A DNA stretch of 64,000 nucleotides from Moorella humiferrea (GCF_039233145.1 NZ_CP136419.1:2516001-2580000); one strand, 5' to 3'; shown: positions 7,055-15,716, numbered from the stretch's first letter. Notes: a model not told the origin generated them from the letters alone. A program made the numbers and translations.

Positions 7055-8617
7055 TTAAAGGGTGGATTTGTCTGCCTCCAGGATATTTAGGACCCGCCGC
7101 AGCATGGCCGTCGCCTCGGCGCGTGTGGCGTACGCTTTGGGCAGGATAAACCCCTCCGGCGTACCCTTAATGATCCCCAGTTGATAGCACAGGGCCATGC
7201 TTTCCCGGGCCCAGGGCGAAAGATCGTCGTAGTCCTTAAATTCTTTCAACTTCTCCAGGGCACCACTCAAATCGGCTGTGGTTTTGTATCCCGTGCCCAG
7301 CCCTCTGGCGATCATCGCCGCCATCTCTTCGCGGGTGATGTTCTGGCCCGGCGCGAAATGGTCCTGGTCGATACCGGCAACCAGCCCGGCCCTGTAAGCG
7401 CCTTCCACCGCGCCGAAATACCGGCTGTCGGGTATCACGTCAACGAAGGTGGGTTTTTCTGGTGTTATTTCCATCCCGCCAAAGGTCCTGAGAACCATGG
7501 CCGCGAACTGCGCCCGGGTGGCGGGGTTGTCGGGTAGGAAGAGGTCATCCAGCAGTCCCTGAACGATCTGCCTGGAAGCCATGTAGACGATATCTTTTTC
7601 CGCCCAGTGGCCGGCAATGTCGGCAAAGGTTTTCTTATACTCAAGGACCGCATATTTTCCAGGGTTGACCAGGGAGATCTCAACCTGGCCAGGCGAGCTA
7701 AAAGATCCCTGGACGATATTCCAATCGCATCCAGCTTCGTTATAGGTGAAGACCCCGAGATAGAGGGGATCAGCAACTTCACCCTGCCGGTAAGGCAGCG
7801 TCAGCATTACCTGGCTGGTCTGTTTATCCACCCGGGAGCCGTCCGGCCGCTGCCAGTAAATATCAATATCGTACACAGCGCTCTTCAAGGCGTTGGGGCC
7901 GGGGATCGACAGCGGCGCCGGCTCTATGGTTTTGTATGAGAAGCTTAAACTGCCGCCCCCTTCCTTGGAACGCAAAATCTTCAAAGGAACTTTGAAAGTG
8001 ACTTCGTTACCTTTTACCAATAGGCTGTAACCTTCAAGACCTTCAAAGTCGTCGACGTTTATCAAAGGCAAAATTACCTGGACGCCTTCCCTAGTGTAAC
8101 CTTCCGGTATGGTCAACCCTATTACGTCTTTGGGCCTGCTTTCCTGCAAAAGCTGGACCATGTCGTCCAACCCGATGGCGGCAAGACGGTCGTAGAGCTT
8201 TTCCGCTTTTAAAATTACGTTGCGGTAATGCTCTGGCAGGGTTTTCTCACCCAGGGAAATGATGACCTTGGTTTTGGTGGTCCTGGCGGATATGCTGCCG
8301 GCAGGAAGGTCGGCCATACCAGCGGCAACCATCCTGACCACCTGGCGGATATCGTCCCGCATGTAGTCCTGGACATCGCTTAAGTTTAGCTTATCCAGGG
8401 CGTCCTGCAGGTGGTCAATCATGGCGCCTACATCAATGTTTCCCTGCTCAAAGGAGTATTTGTAGTACATCAGGTCGTCTATAACCTGCTCATTGTAGCT
8501 CTTATCCTCTTCGTCTCCAGCCAGGGCGGTTCCCGGCTGCAAGAAGACCAGGGCGGCGACTGCCATCAGGATGGCCAGAAGAAACGCTTTATAATGTGCC
8601 AATGAACGGTTTCCCAT
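7055..8617 (-). CDS. Secreted S-layer homology (SLH) domain protein
   Basis: 520 residues. A signal peptide (hydrophobic AFLLAILMAVAALVFL ending near ALAG) is followed by about 300 residues of unrecognised sequence, then three C-terminal SLH repeats. These begin FADIAGHWAEKDIVYMASRQIV, FVDVIPDSRYFGAVEGAYRAGLV and FKDYDDLSPWARESMALCYQLGII, each with the TRAQFAAM/TREEMAAM-type end. SLH triplets bind pyruvylated secondary wall polymer, so the protein should sit on the cell surface. The middle region looks like a beta-rich domain plus helices but I cannot name it. The ATG is preceded by AAGGAGGGGG. It lies downstream of the TolC-like gene, with a terminator between. Confidence 0.85.
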   Translation of the reverse strand: MGNRSLAHYKAFLLAILMAVAALVFLQPGTALAGDEEDKSYNEQVIDDLMYYKYSFEQGNIDVGAMIDHLQDALDKLNLSDVQDYMRDDIRQVVRMVAAGMADLPAGSISARTTKTKVIISLGEKTLPEHYRNVILKAEKLYDRLAAIGLDDMVQLLQESRPKDVIGLTIPEGYTREGVQVILPLINVDDFEGLEGYSLLVKGNEVTFKVPLKILRSKEGGGSLSFSYKTIEPAPLSIPGPNALKSAVYDIDIYWQRPDGSRVDKQTSQVMLTLPYRQGEVADPLYLGVFTYNEAGCDWNIVQGSFSSPGQVEISLVNPGKYAVLEYKKTFADIAGHWAEKDIVYMASRQIVQGLLDDLFLPDNPATRAQFAAMVLRTFGGMEITPEKPTFVDVIPDSRYFGAVEGAYRAGLVAGIDQDHFAPGQNITREEMAAMIARGLGTGYKTTADLSGALEKLKEFKDYDDLSPWARESMALCYQLGIIKGTPEGFILPKAYATRAEATAMLRRVLNILEADKSTL

Positions 8618-8660
8618 TTTCCCCCTCCTTTTACCCTGATATTTTTTAAACTGCGACGGG

Positions 8661-8698
8661 AAAATAAAAACCGTAGGGGAAAGCCTGCCCCTGCGGTT
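8661..8698 (-). terminator. Rho-independent terminator of the TolC-like gene
   Basis: On the minus strand AACCGCAGGGG (8698-8688) pairs with CCCCTACGGTT (8679-8669), allowing one mismatch, and is followed by TTTATTTT. It lies after the stop of the gene at 8743-9864. Confidence 0.75.
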
Positions 8699-8742
8699 CT
8701 TTCCTTAAGTTTTTCAGACCGTTTCTGGGTGGTCCGATCTCC

Positions 8743-9864
8743 CTAAGACATGGCCCAGGGCTTTTCAAAGGCAAGTTTCAAGTAAGCATGGTTTCGCACC
8801 AGCTCGTCAAGGGCTTCCTGGGCTTTGGCGACATCTACTTCCGCAGCGATAACATCGGCTTTGGTGTTCATGCCCACCTGGGCTTTGGCCTGTTCCACCC
8901 GCAGCTTTTCCTGGGCGGCGCTCAACGCTGCCTGGGCGGCGCTGTAGTTCTCTTCCAGGCTTTTAATCTGGTAATAAAGGGACCGGGTTTTCAGGGCCGT
9001 CGCTTCTTTAACTGTTTCCAGGGTATATTCAGCTTGCTGCAGCTCGGCCTGTCGGGCATCATAGGGGGTATAGGATCCTGAGCTGTACATCATCGTTGCG
9101 CTCCAGCGTTTAACGTCAATGTTCTGCTGGGCTTTCCAGACGTTGGGGTCGTTCTCAAGCACCCGCTGCACCTCGTATTCCAGGTTGGCTATATCTAATG
9201 GTGAATAGGCAGGCTCTTCCTGCAGTAACGGCCGGGCGCCGGCGTCAAGGCCCACCAGGTTGTTGAAGGTGGTATAAGCGCTGTCAAGGGTGTGCTTTGC
9301 GGCGGTAAGGCTGTCTTCAGCCTGTTTCCAGGCGCTCTCGGCCGCAGTCAGGGTTGACGCAGCGGCCGTCCCGGCCTGCACGGCAGCGCGCGCGTTCTGA
9401 AGGTTCAACAGGGCCTGTTGCATGACCTTTTCCTGCAGGGCCACCTTTTCCCTGGCTACCTGGACGTCCCAGTAGGCTTTACAGACTTTAAGCGCCAGGG
9501 TGTCCAGGTTGGCTTGATAAGTACGCTGGCTCGCTCGATAGTTTAAATCCGCGCCGAGAAGGCTGAGCCAACTGGCTTCTATTTGCGGGCCGTAGGCGCC
9601 GTTGTACCCGCCCTCGACCGGTGTAAAACTCATATTTTCCTGGGCATTTTCACGCAGTGCCCTGGTGCGGTCAATTTCCGCCAGGGCGCTTTTCAAGGTT
9701 TCATCATTCTTGATCGCCATGTCTACGGCCTGCTGCAGGGAAATAACTTCCCCGGTGCCGTTGCCGTCTTTGCTTGATGCCGCTATGGCCGTTGGAACGG
9801 CAAAAGCTATAATCAACAAAGCTCCAACAAATGCTGTGAGAATCTTGCGAAGTATTTTGCGCAT
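8743..9864 (-). CDS. TolC-like (OEP family) secreted coiled-coil protein
   Basis: 373 residues with a clear signal peptide (ILTAFVGALLIIAFAVPTAIA). It holds two OEP-type repeats: the first opens ISLQQAVDMAIKNDETLKSALAEIDRTR and continues through a long helical pair to FNNLVGLD; the second contains a matching helical pair ending LAF. Such proteins normally form trimeric outer-membrane channels for tripartite exporters. Here the segments that should form the membrane barrel are short, and the total is about 50-100 residues below the usual TolC length. The organism otherwise looks monoderm with an S-layer, so the channel may span or anchor in the wall. A strong AGAGGTG precedes the ATG. Possible partners in the window are the HlyD/ABC system at 1-5 kb and the RND system at 28-33 kb. 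Confidence 0.8.
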   Translation of the reverse strand: MRKILRKILTAFVGALLIIAFAVPTAIAASSKDGNGTGEVISLQQAVDMAIKNDETLKSALAEIDRTRALRENAQENMSFTPVEGGYNGAYGPQIEASWLSLLGADLNYRASQRTYQANLDTLALKVCKAYWDVQVAREKVALQEKVMQQALLNLQNARAAVQAGTAAASTLTAAESAWKQAEDSLTAAKHTLDSAYTTFNNLVGLDAGARPLLQEEPAYSPLDIANLEYEVQRVLENDPNVWKAQQNIDVKRWSATMMYSSGSYTPYDARQAELQQAEYTLETVKEATALKTRSLYYQIKSLEENYSAAQAALSAAQEKLRVEQAKAQVGMNTKADVIAAEVDVAKAQEALDELVRNHAYLKLAFEKPWAMS

Positions 9865-9884
9865 CGTTTTTCACCTCTATAATC

Positions 9885-9914
9885 GGAACCCGGATCCATT
9901 TGGATCCGGGTTCC
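9885..9914. terminator. Hairpin after the S-layer gene
   Basis: GGAACCCGGATCC (9885-9897) pairs perfectly with GGATCCGGGTTCC (9902-9914) around a four-base loop. There is no good T-run on either side, but the 13-bp stem sits between the S-layer gene stop and the TolC-like gene start and should stall or stabilise the abundant transcript end. Confidence 0.55.
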
Positions 9915-9943
9915 CTTTGCCGTCGTTTACAGCAGGATATTTG

Positions 9944-12325
9944 TTAGTTGATGCTCACCGTCTGGGTGGCCTCGTCGTAGTTCACCTGAGCGCCGAAGGC
10001 CTGGGCTACCCAGCGGAAGGGCACCATCACGCGGCCGTTGACCAGGTCAGTGGTCACGTCCATGTTAACGGGCGCGCCGTTGATGGTCAGTATCGAGCTG
10101 CCCGGGGTGAGCTGGACTACGCGACCTTCTCCGATGAAGGTTGCGGTCTTGCCGTCCCAGAGGATGTTCTCCGGAGCGATGCCCAGGGCGTAGGCCACGT
10201 AGCGCACCGGCAGGTAGGTACGGCCATCCTTCGTGTAAGCGGCGACGTCCATGGTGTACTGAACGCCGTTAACAGTGTAGGCGGTGCTGCCGATCACGAA
10301 GGAAGCGGAGTATTTAGCACCACCGGGAGCCGGGGTTACGCAAACGGCGTTGACGACCTTAGCAGCGTAATCGTTGCTCTTGAAGAACGGGTCTTCAGTA
10401 TCCCATTTATCTGTACCGCCATTGTTCGTATCCCAGTATCCCTGATAATTAGTTTCGACTACAGCGCTGCCGCCGATCTTAACTACGACGTCACCTTCGC
10501 CCAGCACGCGGTTGATATCATATTTGATGTTGCTGATCTCAATGGTGCTTGCCTCGTTGCTGTCGTCTTTGAACTTGATCTCCAGCACGTCATTGCGGCC
10601 GGACGCGCTGTCTACTACATTCACGTCGGTGACTTCCAGATCGCCCTTAGTAACTTTTACGTCAGGCGTTCCGTTGAACTCTATATCCTTCGGCAGGGTG
10701 ACGGTCAGAGCACCGTCGCTGTCGATGGCGCCAGCTTCGCTTTCAGTGATAACGATCTTGCCGGCGGCTTGAGCCGCTTTACCGATTTGCACGTTCGTCT
10801 TATCGGCGGTTACGGTGATAGGAGCAACAACTTTGGCAACAGTAATCTCGCCAGTGAGCCCCTGGCTACCGCCAACCGTAACTTTCAGGTCGCCGGTAAC
10901 GCCAGCCTTCAAAGCGACAGTGCAGTTCTCAATCGTCAGTTCAGCTTCATTGTCTCCGCTGGTTGCCTGGCCCGTAATGGTGAATTTGGCAGTCCTGTCA
11001 TCGGTGCCCTGCAGCCCTGAGAAGACAAGATTCAAATTTTGATCGCTGTCAATTATATCGTTTATCTTAAGTTCGGATTTGTTGTCGTCCGGGTTCACGT
11101 ACTGATCGTCAATCTTAACCCAGCGGGCGTTTTCAGGTAAAGTTAACGTTATCGTCCGGCCAGGAATTAAGCTGCCGGAAAGGACTTCTTTAATCTTGAT
11201 GTCGCTGATGTCTTGGTCGTTCATGCCGGCAGTAGCCGTCACATTGGAGTCTTCGGCCTCAATGGTGGCTTCATAATCTCCGTAGGTGCCTACTACCAGC
11301 TCGGTCGGGCTGACGTCGTAGTCGCCTTTAACTTTGGCAACAATGTCGCCAACTTTCGCATCGTCCGGGTCAGTTACCTTAATCGGCGCCCAGAATTCGA
11401 AAGCGGACTTTTGGGTAGATTCATAGTCATTATTTTTATCATTATTAGTATCAGCATAGGCTAGTTTAATCTTCAATGTATCGCCATCAGATGTAATGAT
11501 AATATTGGCAGTGTTATTAGCCGCTATATCGCCCCATAAAATTTTTGCACCAGTCTCCGTAGAATCGTTGATAGTAGTAGTAGAGACATTTCCCCACTCA
11601 AAGCCGTCGGGAAGCTCTAATTTCAGTTGGTCTGTAGCGTTCATTTTGCCTGCAACAGTTTCTTCAACGCGGATCTTTACGTTGCCGCCCGCATCGGAGA
11701 AAGATTCGGTCTTCACGGCGCTGACCTTAAGGGCGCCAGCCCCTACCTGGGCGACAACAACTTTGCCGTTCACAAGCTGACCTTTAATGTAGGAAATTGT
11801 TACCGGAATATCGCCGCTGTAGCCAGCAGGAACTTTTACGCTATCGAAGGAAATAACGAAGCGCATTTTTTGCCCATTAAATGCATTAGCACTAGTTACT
11901 ACATTATTATCATAGCCCACAGAAAGTTTAAATCCATTGCCATCAGCAGTAAAGTCGGAGGCAGTAACTACGGCCCCTGGATTGCTGCCATTATAAGCAT
12001 ATCCTGTTACTGTAGTTGTAGATGTAATACTAGTGGCTTGTGTACCAGCTACAGTCAAGCCTTTAATTTCAAAATCAGAAGGCAGTTCAACCCATGCCAT
12101 ATATTGTTGGAGATCAGGTGTAGTAGTAGTAGTAATATAAGCAGGATCAATCTCAACCTGGAATTTTCCAAGGCTAGTAGTGGTATCATCTTCAACTGTA
12201 GGTACTTCTAAGGCAGTATAGACAGTACCTACGGCCCCTGCCGTCCCGGCGAAGGGTACCATCAGGCCCACCAGCATGGCCAGGGTGAGCAGGATGGAAA
12301 TCCATTTCTTCCTCGTCTTTAGCAA
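9944..12325 (-). CDS. Probable major S-layer protein with C-terminal copper-amine-oxidase-N-like domain
   Basis: 793 residues. A signal peptide (RKKWISILLTLAMLVGLMVPFAGTAGAV) is followed by about 640 residues of Thr/Val/Asp-rich beta sequence built of repeated Ig-like or DUF-type units (TLTLPENARW, LKLELPDGFEWG, LTVTLPKDIEFN share a pattern). The last about 120 residues contain two CuAO_N1-like halves: a YTVNGVQYTMDVAAY ... RTYLPVRYVAYALG block and an LTINGAPVNMDV ... VMVPFRWVAQAFGA block. This domain is common on clostridial surface proteins. Codon use is AT-richer in the first third of the gene (bases about 11400-12300) than in the rest. The start is TTG at 12325, preceded by AAGGAGG. No SLH repeats are present, so attachment to the wall must use another route. 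Major S-layer status is inferred from size, composition and neighbours. Confidence 0.75.
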   Translation of the reverse strand: MLKTRKKWISILLTLAMLVGLMVPFAGTAGAVGTVYTALEVPTVEDDTTTSLGKFQVEIDPAYITTTTTPDLQQYMAWVELPSDFEIKGLTVAGTQATSITSTTTVTGYAYNGSNPGAVVTASDFTADGNGFKLSVGYDNNVVTSANAFNGQKMRFVISFDSVKVPAGYSGDIPVTISYIKGQLVNGKVVVAQVGAGALKVSAVKTESFSDAGGNVKIRVEETVAGKMNATDQLKLELPDGFEWGNVSTTTINDSTETGAKILWGDIAANNTANIIITSDGDTLKIKLAYADTNNDKNNDYESTQKSAFEFWAPIKVTDPDDAKVGDIVAKVKGDYDVSPTELVVGTYGDYEATIEAEDSNVTATAGMNDQDISDIKIKEVLSGSLIPGRTITLTLPENARWVKIDDQYVNPDDNKSELKINDIIDSDQNLNLVFSGLQGTDDRTAKFTITGQATSGDNEAELTIENCTVALKAGVTGDLKVTVGGSQGLTGEITVAKVVAPITVTADKTNVQIGKAAQAAGKIVITESEAGAIDSDGALTVTLPKDIEFNGTPDVKVTKGDLEVTDVNVVDSASGRNDVLEIKFKDDSNEASTIEISNIKYDINRVLGEGDVVVKIGGSAVVETNYQGYWDTNNGGTDKWDTEDPFFKSNDYAAKVVNAVCVTPAPGGAKYSASFVIGSTAYTVNGVQYTMDVAAYTKDGRTYLPVRYVAYALGIAPENILWDGKTATFIGEGRVVQLTPGSSILTINGAPVNMDVTTDLVNGRVMVPFRWVAQAFGAQVNYDEATQTVSIN

Positions 12326-12623
12326 CTATTTTCCCTCCTTGAGATTTTTGCCCGTATGTAGGGCGCTATGTTGCTTCTCTTTCGGCCCGGGCGGCCCCAT
12401 TCACCCGGCCCATCCCTCCTTTCCCGTTGGTTTTGCGACCGTTGCTGCGTCTGGAAGCTGCGATTGATGCTGTGATTGGGGGAAACTCCCCAGGGGAGGA
12501 ATATTCTACACGGCCGTCCAGTTTTCCTGCTGGTTTGGACGGCCTTTCCTCGCCCAACCAGTTAGTTAGACACCCGGTCACGGCAAAAAGTTCCCGCCGC
12601 CGGAAAAATTTCCGGGGAAAATT
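12326..12623. other. Leader/intergenic region upstream of the S-layer gene
   Basis: 298 bases between the SLH gene stop and the S-layer gene start. On the minus strand it holds a hairpin GGCCGTCCA (12545-12537) with TGGACGGCC (12521-12513), a second short hairpin around CTCCCC/GGGGAG (12487-12499), and the ribosome site next to 12325. No T-run follows the first hairpin. I could not match the region to a known riboswitch and could not place a convincing promoter. Confidence 0.45.
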
Positions 12624-14603
12624 TTAGGGCGCCTGCAGGTAAACCTCCAGGGTCTGCGTTCCCACCCGCCAGGCGGCGTCGGTCACCTTAAAGGTGGTGT
12701 CGCCGATCTTGATTTGCGCTCCTATAAGATCGTAGGTCGTGTTGTCGTAGACGAAATGGGAGGGATCGGCAAAGGTGATGAGGTCCAGGGTCCGCCAGTC
12801 CCCGGCGGCGTAAATCGCCACGTCGTCGCCGGCACCGTCGCGGTAGAGGGTGTTGTTGAGATAGAATACATATCTTTGCGGCCGGTTGGTGAGGCCACCG
12901 ATCCAGGTGCCGCTGCTTTCGCTCACTTCCAGGGTGGCCAGGTCAAGATCGGTGTCGTAGTCGACCTCTTCTAGGGCGTAGAACTTCCCGTCAATGCGGC
13001 ATCCCGCCACATCGCTCAGCTTGTACTGGCGGCCGCCGACACGGATCACGTTGCGCTGCACCACCAGGACGTCCTTCAGGTCGTAGGTGTTGCTCCCGAC
13101 GAAGATCTGGATCGCGCCGGCGTCCCGGTACTTGCCGTTCACCTTGGCCCAGACGGCCACGGGACTGGACGTGCAGTAGAAAACAAACTTGCCGTCCATA
13201 TTCCTGGCATCTTTCAGCTTGTAGAAGCTTTTATTCAGGACGACGGTTACCTGATCGGGAGGGTAATTCTTGCCGTCCGCCCTAAAGCTGCCGGAGGCGT
13301 CGACGACAGCTTCCCCGAGATCGTAGGCGGTGCCGTCGATAATGAAGAAGAGGCTGCTGACGTTGTCAAGGCTTATAGACCTATTGTCTATAAAGATGGC
13401 CGAGATGTCCGATAGATCAAGCCCTTTCCGCACCACCGGGGCGGTGGGTACCAGGTCCAGGCCGATGTTGTCACCGTCGTAATAGATCTTGGTGACGGCA
13501 TAGAAATTTTCGCCCAGGGCTACGGCCACGGGGGTTGTGGCGAGGTCGTAGTCGCCGCCCGCGACCCTGATGGTGTGTTCATCGAGCACGGCGGCGTCGG
13601 AGAGGTAGTAGTCGCCGTTTTTGTTGCCTATGTAGAGTTTGACGTAATCGGCGTAGTATTTGCGGCCGTCGTAGGTGAAGCTGTCCACCACAACGGCATC
13701 CGGTTCGGCCGCCACCTCGCCGCCGGCGGCGCTGAGGCGGCAGTTGACATAGCGGACGTTGTTGACAACCAGATCGGGATTGTTCACGGTGGCGCCCAGG
13801 GGATAGGTGTAGGCGTTGTTGATGAAGAGCAGGCCCCCTGCTACGCTCAGGGAGGAGATGGGTATGTTGGTCATGTCCCGCTTGAGGTAGACCGCCGTGT
13901 TCCCCAGGCTGTAACGGTTGCCCTTAATGTTCAGGGTCGTCAGGGAGCCGCCGCTAGAGGGATTGGTCGCCGCGGGCGGGGCGGACGGGGTGCCGAACTT
14001 ACCCAGCAAATTGGTCAGCATGGCGCAGGCTTCACCCCTGGTCACGCCCTGGAAGGGACGGAAAGTCCCGTCCGGGTAGCCGTGCATCAGCCCCTCGTCA
14101 AAGGCCGTCTTGATGTAGCCCTTGTACATGCTCTTCTCTACCTGGGCTTTGTCTTTAAAAGTGGCCGGGGTCGTGGCAGGTTTTTTCCCCAGGGCCCTGA
14201 CCATCATGGCGGCGGCTTCGCTGCGGTAGAGGGGGCCGTCGGGCTTCAATCCGTCGGGATACTCGCCGGGGACGAGGATGCCCCGCAGCACCGCTTCGGC
14301 GATCTGGGCTCGGGCCCAGTGGTTGGCGGTGTCGCTGAAGGCCGAGGTCTTGGCCCCGGGCGCCGGGGTGATCCCCAGGCAATTGAGCAAGATGCAGATG
14401 AATTCCGCCCGGCTGATGGGCCGGTCGGGCCGGAAGCTCCCGTCCTGGTAGCCGTGGACCAGGCCTTTGGCGGCAAAAGCTAGGATGTAATCCCTGGCCC
14501 AATGGCCCTGGATATCGTTGAAGCTGGGCGTTGCGGCCCATGCGGCCGCCGGCAGCAGGGCGAAGAGCAGCGCCAGGCATAATAAACGCTTTGCGTTTTT
14601 CAC
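12624..14603 (-). CDS. Large SLH protein with degenerate short-repeat beta region
   Basis: 659 residues. A signal peptide (LLCLALLFALLPAAAWA) is followed at once by three SLH repeats: FNDIQGHWARDYILAFAAKGLVHGYQDGSFRP, then FSDTANHWARAQIAEAVLRGI, then KDKAQVEKSMYKGYIKTAFDEGLMHGYPDGTFRP. After about residue 215 comes about 440 residues made of a degenerate unit with the consensus hydrophobic-x-G-x-x-Y-x-L-x-D-V: examples are VGSNTYDLKDV, VGGRQYKLSDV, IDGKFYALEEV, IDGTAYDLGEA, YDNTTYDLIGA and IGDTTFKVTDA. At least ten copies can be seen. I do not recognise it as a named family. The start is GTG at 14603 behind GGAGGAAGGGG. It should be displayed on the wall surface through its N-terminal SLH domains. 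Confidence 0.8.
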   Translation of the reverse strand: MKNAKRLLCLALLFALLPAAAWAATPSFNDIQGHWARDYILAFAAKGLVHGYQDGSFRPDRPISRAEFICILLNCLGITPAPGAKTSAFSDTANHWARAQIAEAVLRGILVPGEYPDGLKPDGPLYRSEAAAMMVRALGKKPATTPATFKDKAQVEKSMYKGYIKTAFDEGLMHGYPDGTFRPFQGVTRGEACAMLTNLLGKFGTPSAPPAATNPSSGGSLTTLNIKGNRYSLGNTAVYLKRDMTNIPISSLSVAGGLLFINNAYTYPLGATVNNPDLVVNNVRYVNCRLSAAGGEVAAEPDAVVVDSFTYDGRKYYADYVKLYIGNKNGDYYLSDAAVLDEHTIRVAGGDYDLATTPVAVALGENFYAVTKIYYDGDNIGLDLVPTAPVVRKGLDLSDISAIFIDNRSISLDNVSSLFFIIDGTAYDLGEAVVDASGSFRADGKNYPPDQVTVVLNKSFYKLKDARNMDGKFVFYCTSSPVAVWAKVNGKYRDAGAIQIFVGSNTYDLKDVLVVQRNVIRVGGRQYKLSDVAGCRIDGKFYALEEVDYDTDLDLATLEVSESSGTWIGGLTNRPQRYVFYLNNTLYRDGAGDDVAIYAAGDWRTLDLITFADPSHFVYDNTTYDLIGAQIKIGDTTFKVTDAAWRVGTQTLEVYLQAP

Positions 14604-14675
14604 CGTTTCCCCTTCCTCCGGTTTGTCCTCCGGCCGGGAGAAATCGGTCGTGGCAGAATTATCCCGGCCATGATC

Positions 14676-14705
14676 ATTTTACCATAACGAACTTTTTAAC
14701 GGCAA
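14676..14705 (-). promoter_or_regulatory. Promoter of the large SLH gene
   Basis: On the minus strand TTGCCG (14705-14700) and TAAAAT (14681-14676) are 18 bases apart, about 70 bases before the GTG start at 14603. Confidence 0.5.
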
Positions 14706-14716
14706 TGAAAAAATAA

Positions 14717-15259
14717 GTGCGTTACCAGGCCGCAAGGGAAGTTGAAAACGTCTCCATCCCCCTTGTCCGAGGTGGGTACGTCCATCTCAAGGACATGGCC
14801 GAGGTAAAGGATACTTTCGCCCGCTAGGACAGCTACGCCTTTCTCAACGGCAAGCCTTCCGTAACCCTGGCCGTCTTTAAACAAAGCGACGCCAATACGG
14901 TGGTCATGGCCTACAATGTCAAGGCGGAGCTGGCCAGGATCCAGCAGGAGCTGCCCTATAATCTTTCCGGGTATTACTCCGCCGTTCTGGAGGCCGGGCC
15001 GGTAAGGTTGCGCCCGATCTTAATGACCTCCCTAACTACCATATTTGTCCTTATACCTTTAAGTCTGGCGTTCGAGGAAAGCTCTGAGGCCCAGGCGGCC
15101 ACGGCTGTTGTGGTCATCGGGATCATGACCTTTTTTACCTTCCTCACGCTGGTCGTCGTCCCGGTAGTGTCCACCCTATTTGACGACCCCGATCGGCGCC
15201 TGACAGCCAGGCAGAAAGTCCATACACGTGCCTATACCGGCTCGTCAGTTGGGGTTTAA
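14717..15259 (+). pseudogene. RND (HAE1/AcrB-type) efflux pump remnant with internal deletion
   Basis: One frame from 14717 to the TAA at 15257-15259 encodes two separate parts of an RND pump joined directly. The first (to about 14955) matches the periplasmic docking region of the N-terminal half: VRGGYVHLKDMAEVKDTFAR, stop, DSYAFLNGKPSVTLAVFKQSDANT. The second matches the last two membrane segments: GPVRLRPILMTSLTTIFVLIPL and AVVVIGIMTFFTFLTLVVVPVV. Roughly 600 residues are missing between them, and the 5' end is gone. A TAG at 14825-14827 interrupts the first part. It is not simply a piece of the intact RND gene at 28.5-31.7 kb, as the wording differs. The product cannot function. Confidence 0.8.
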
Positions 15260-15272
15260 AAGATGGCCATGC

Positions 15273-15312
15273 AAAATAGGGTGAAAGCGAAAAGGGTACG
15301 GCGTTGGGCCGG
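15273..15312 (+). repeat. Imperfect 40-bp direct repeat, copy 1
   Basis: Forty bases beginning AAAATAGGGTGAAAGCG and ending GGGCCGG recur with about 80 percent identity by eye at 19128-19167, in the same orientation. The two copies flank the Rpn-like gene and its IS21 insertion. Just downstream here a small hairpin AAGGGA/TCCCTT (about 15328-15346) resembles the ones at 19050 and 21065. Confidence 0.5.
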
Positions 15313-15391
15313 CGGCTGGAGATGCAATAAGGGAGCAAGAGATCCCTTGTTATTTAAGGGTTTCCTGAAAGTATCTTTTGCCCCAAAGATA

Positions 15392-15418
15392 TGGTATAAT
15401 GATAGCCGGAAGAAGGTG
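15392..15418 (+). promoter_or_regulatory. Extended -10 promoter and ribosome site of the split Rpn gene
   Basis: TGGTATAAT (15392-15400) is an extended -10 element, followed by AGAAGGTG (15411-15418) five bases before the ATG at 15424. These would still drive the truncated N-terminal fragment. Confidence 0.6.
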
Positions 15419-15590
15419 TTTCCATGCCGGAAAACGAAGGGCAGGCGGGGCATCCCTATCACCCCCATGACAAAGGTTACAAGCAACTTCTATCCGACAA
15501 AAGGGTGTTCCTGGAACTCATAAAGACCTTCGTCCGGGAAAAATGGGTAGAAACCATTGATGCCGACGACCTCATCCTGGTGAACAAATC

Positions 15591-15597
15591 CTACGTC
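15591..15597 (+). repeat. Target-site duplication of the IS21 element, left copy
   Basis: CTACGTC at 15591-15597 is repeated exactly at 18066-18072, directly outside the two ends of the insertion element. Confidence 0.85.
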
Positions 15598-15716
15598 TGT
15601 TGATTGTCAATAGAATTGACCCACTATGTGCAAATAAAATTGACCCACTTGGGAACAAAAATAATAAGCTTCAAGTCATGCGCCAAAGGGAATGAAGGTA
15701 TAGTCTCGCTGCCGAA

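Noticed and set aside
9602-11020. Long plus-strand frame (472 codons) across the TolC-like and S-layer genes
   Set aside because: It spans two genes on the other strand, including their terminator, and shows no domain. Codon shadow.
12326-12623. Riboswitch (cyclic-di-GMP type) upstream of the S-layer gene
   Set aside because: Hairpins exist, but I could not match the conserved core bases of GEMM or other riboswitches.
15263-15523. Plus-strand frame of 86 codons before the Rpn gene
   Set aside because: It crosses the promoter, ribosome site and start of the Rpn gene in another frame and has no ribosome site of its own.
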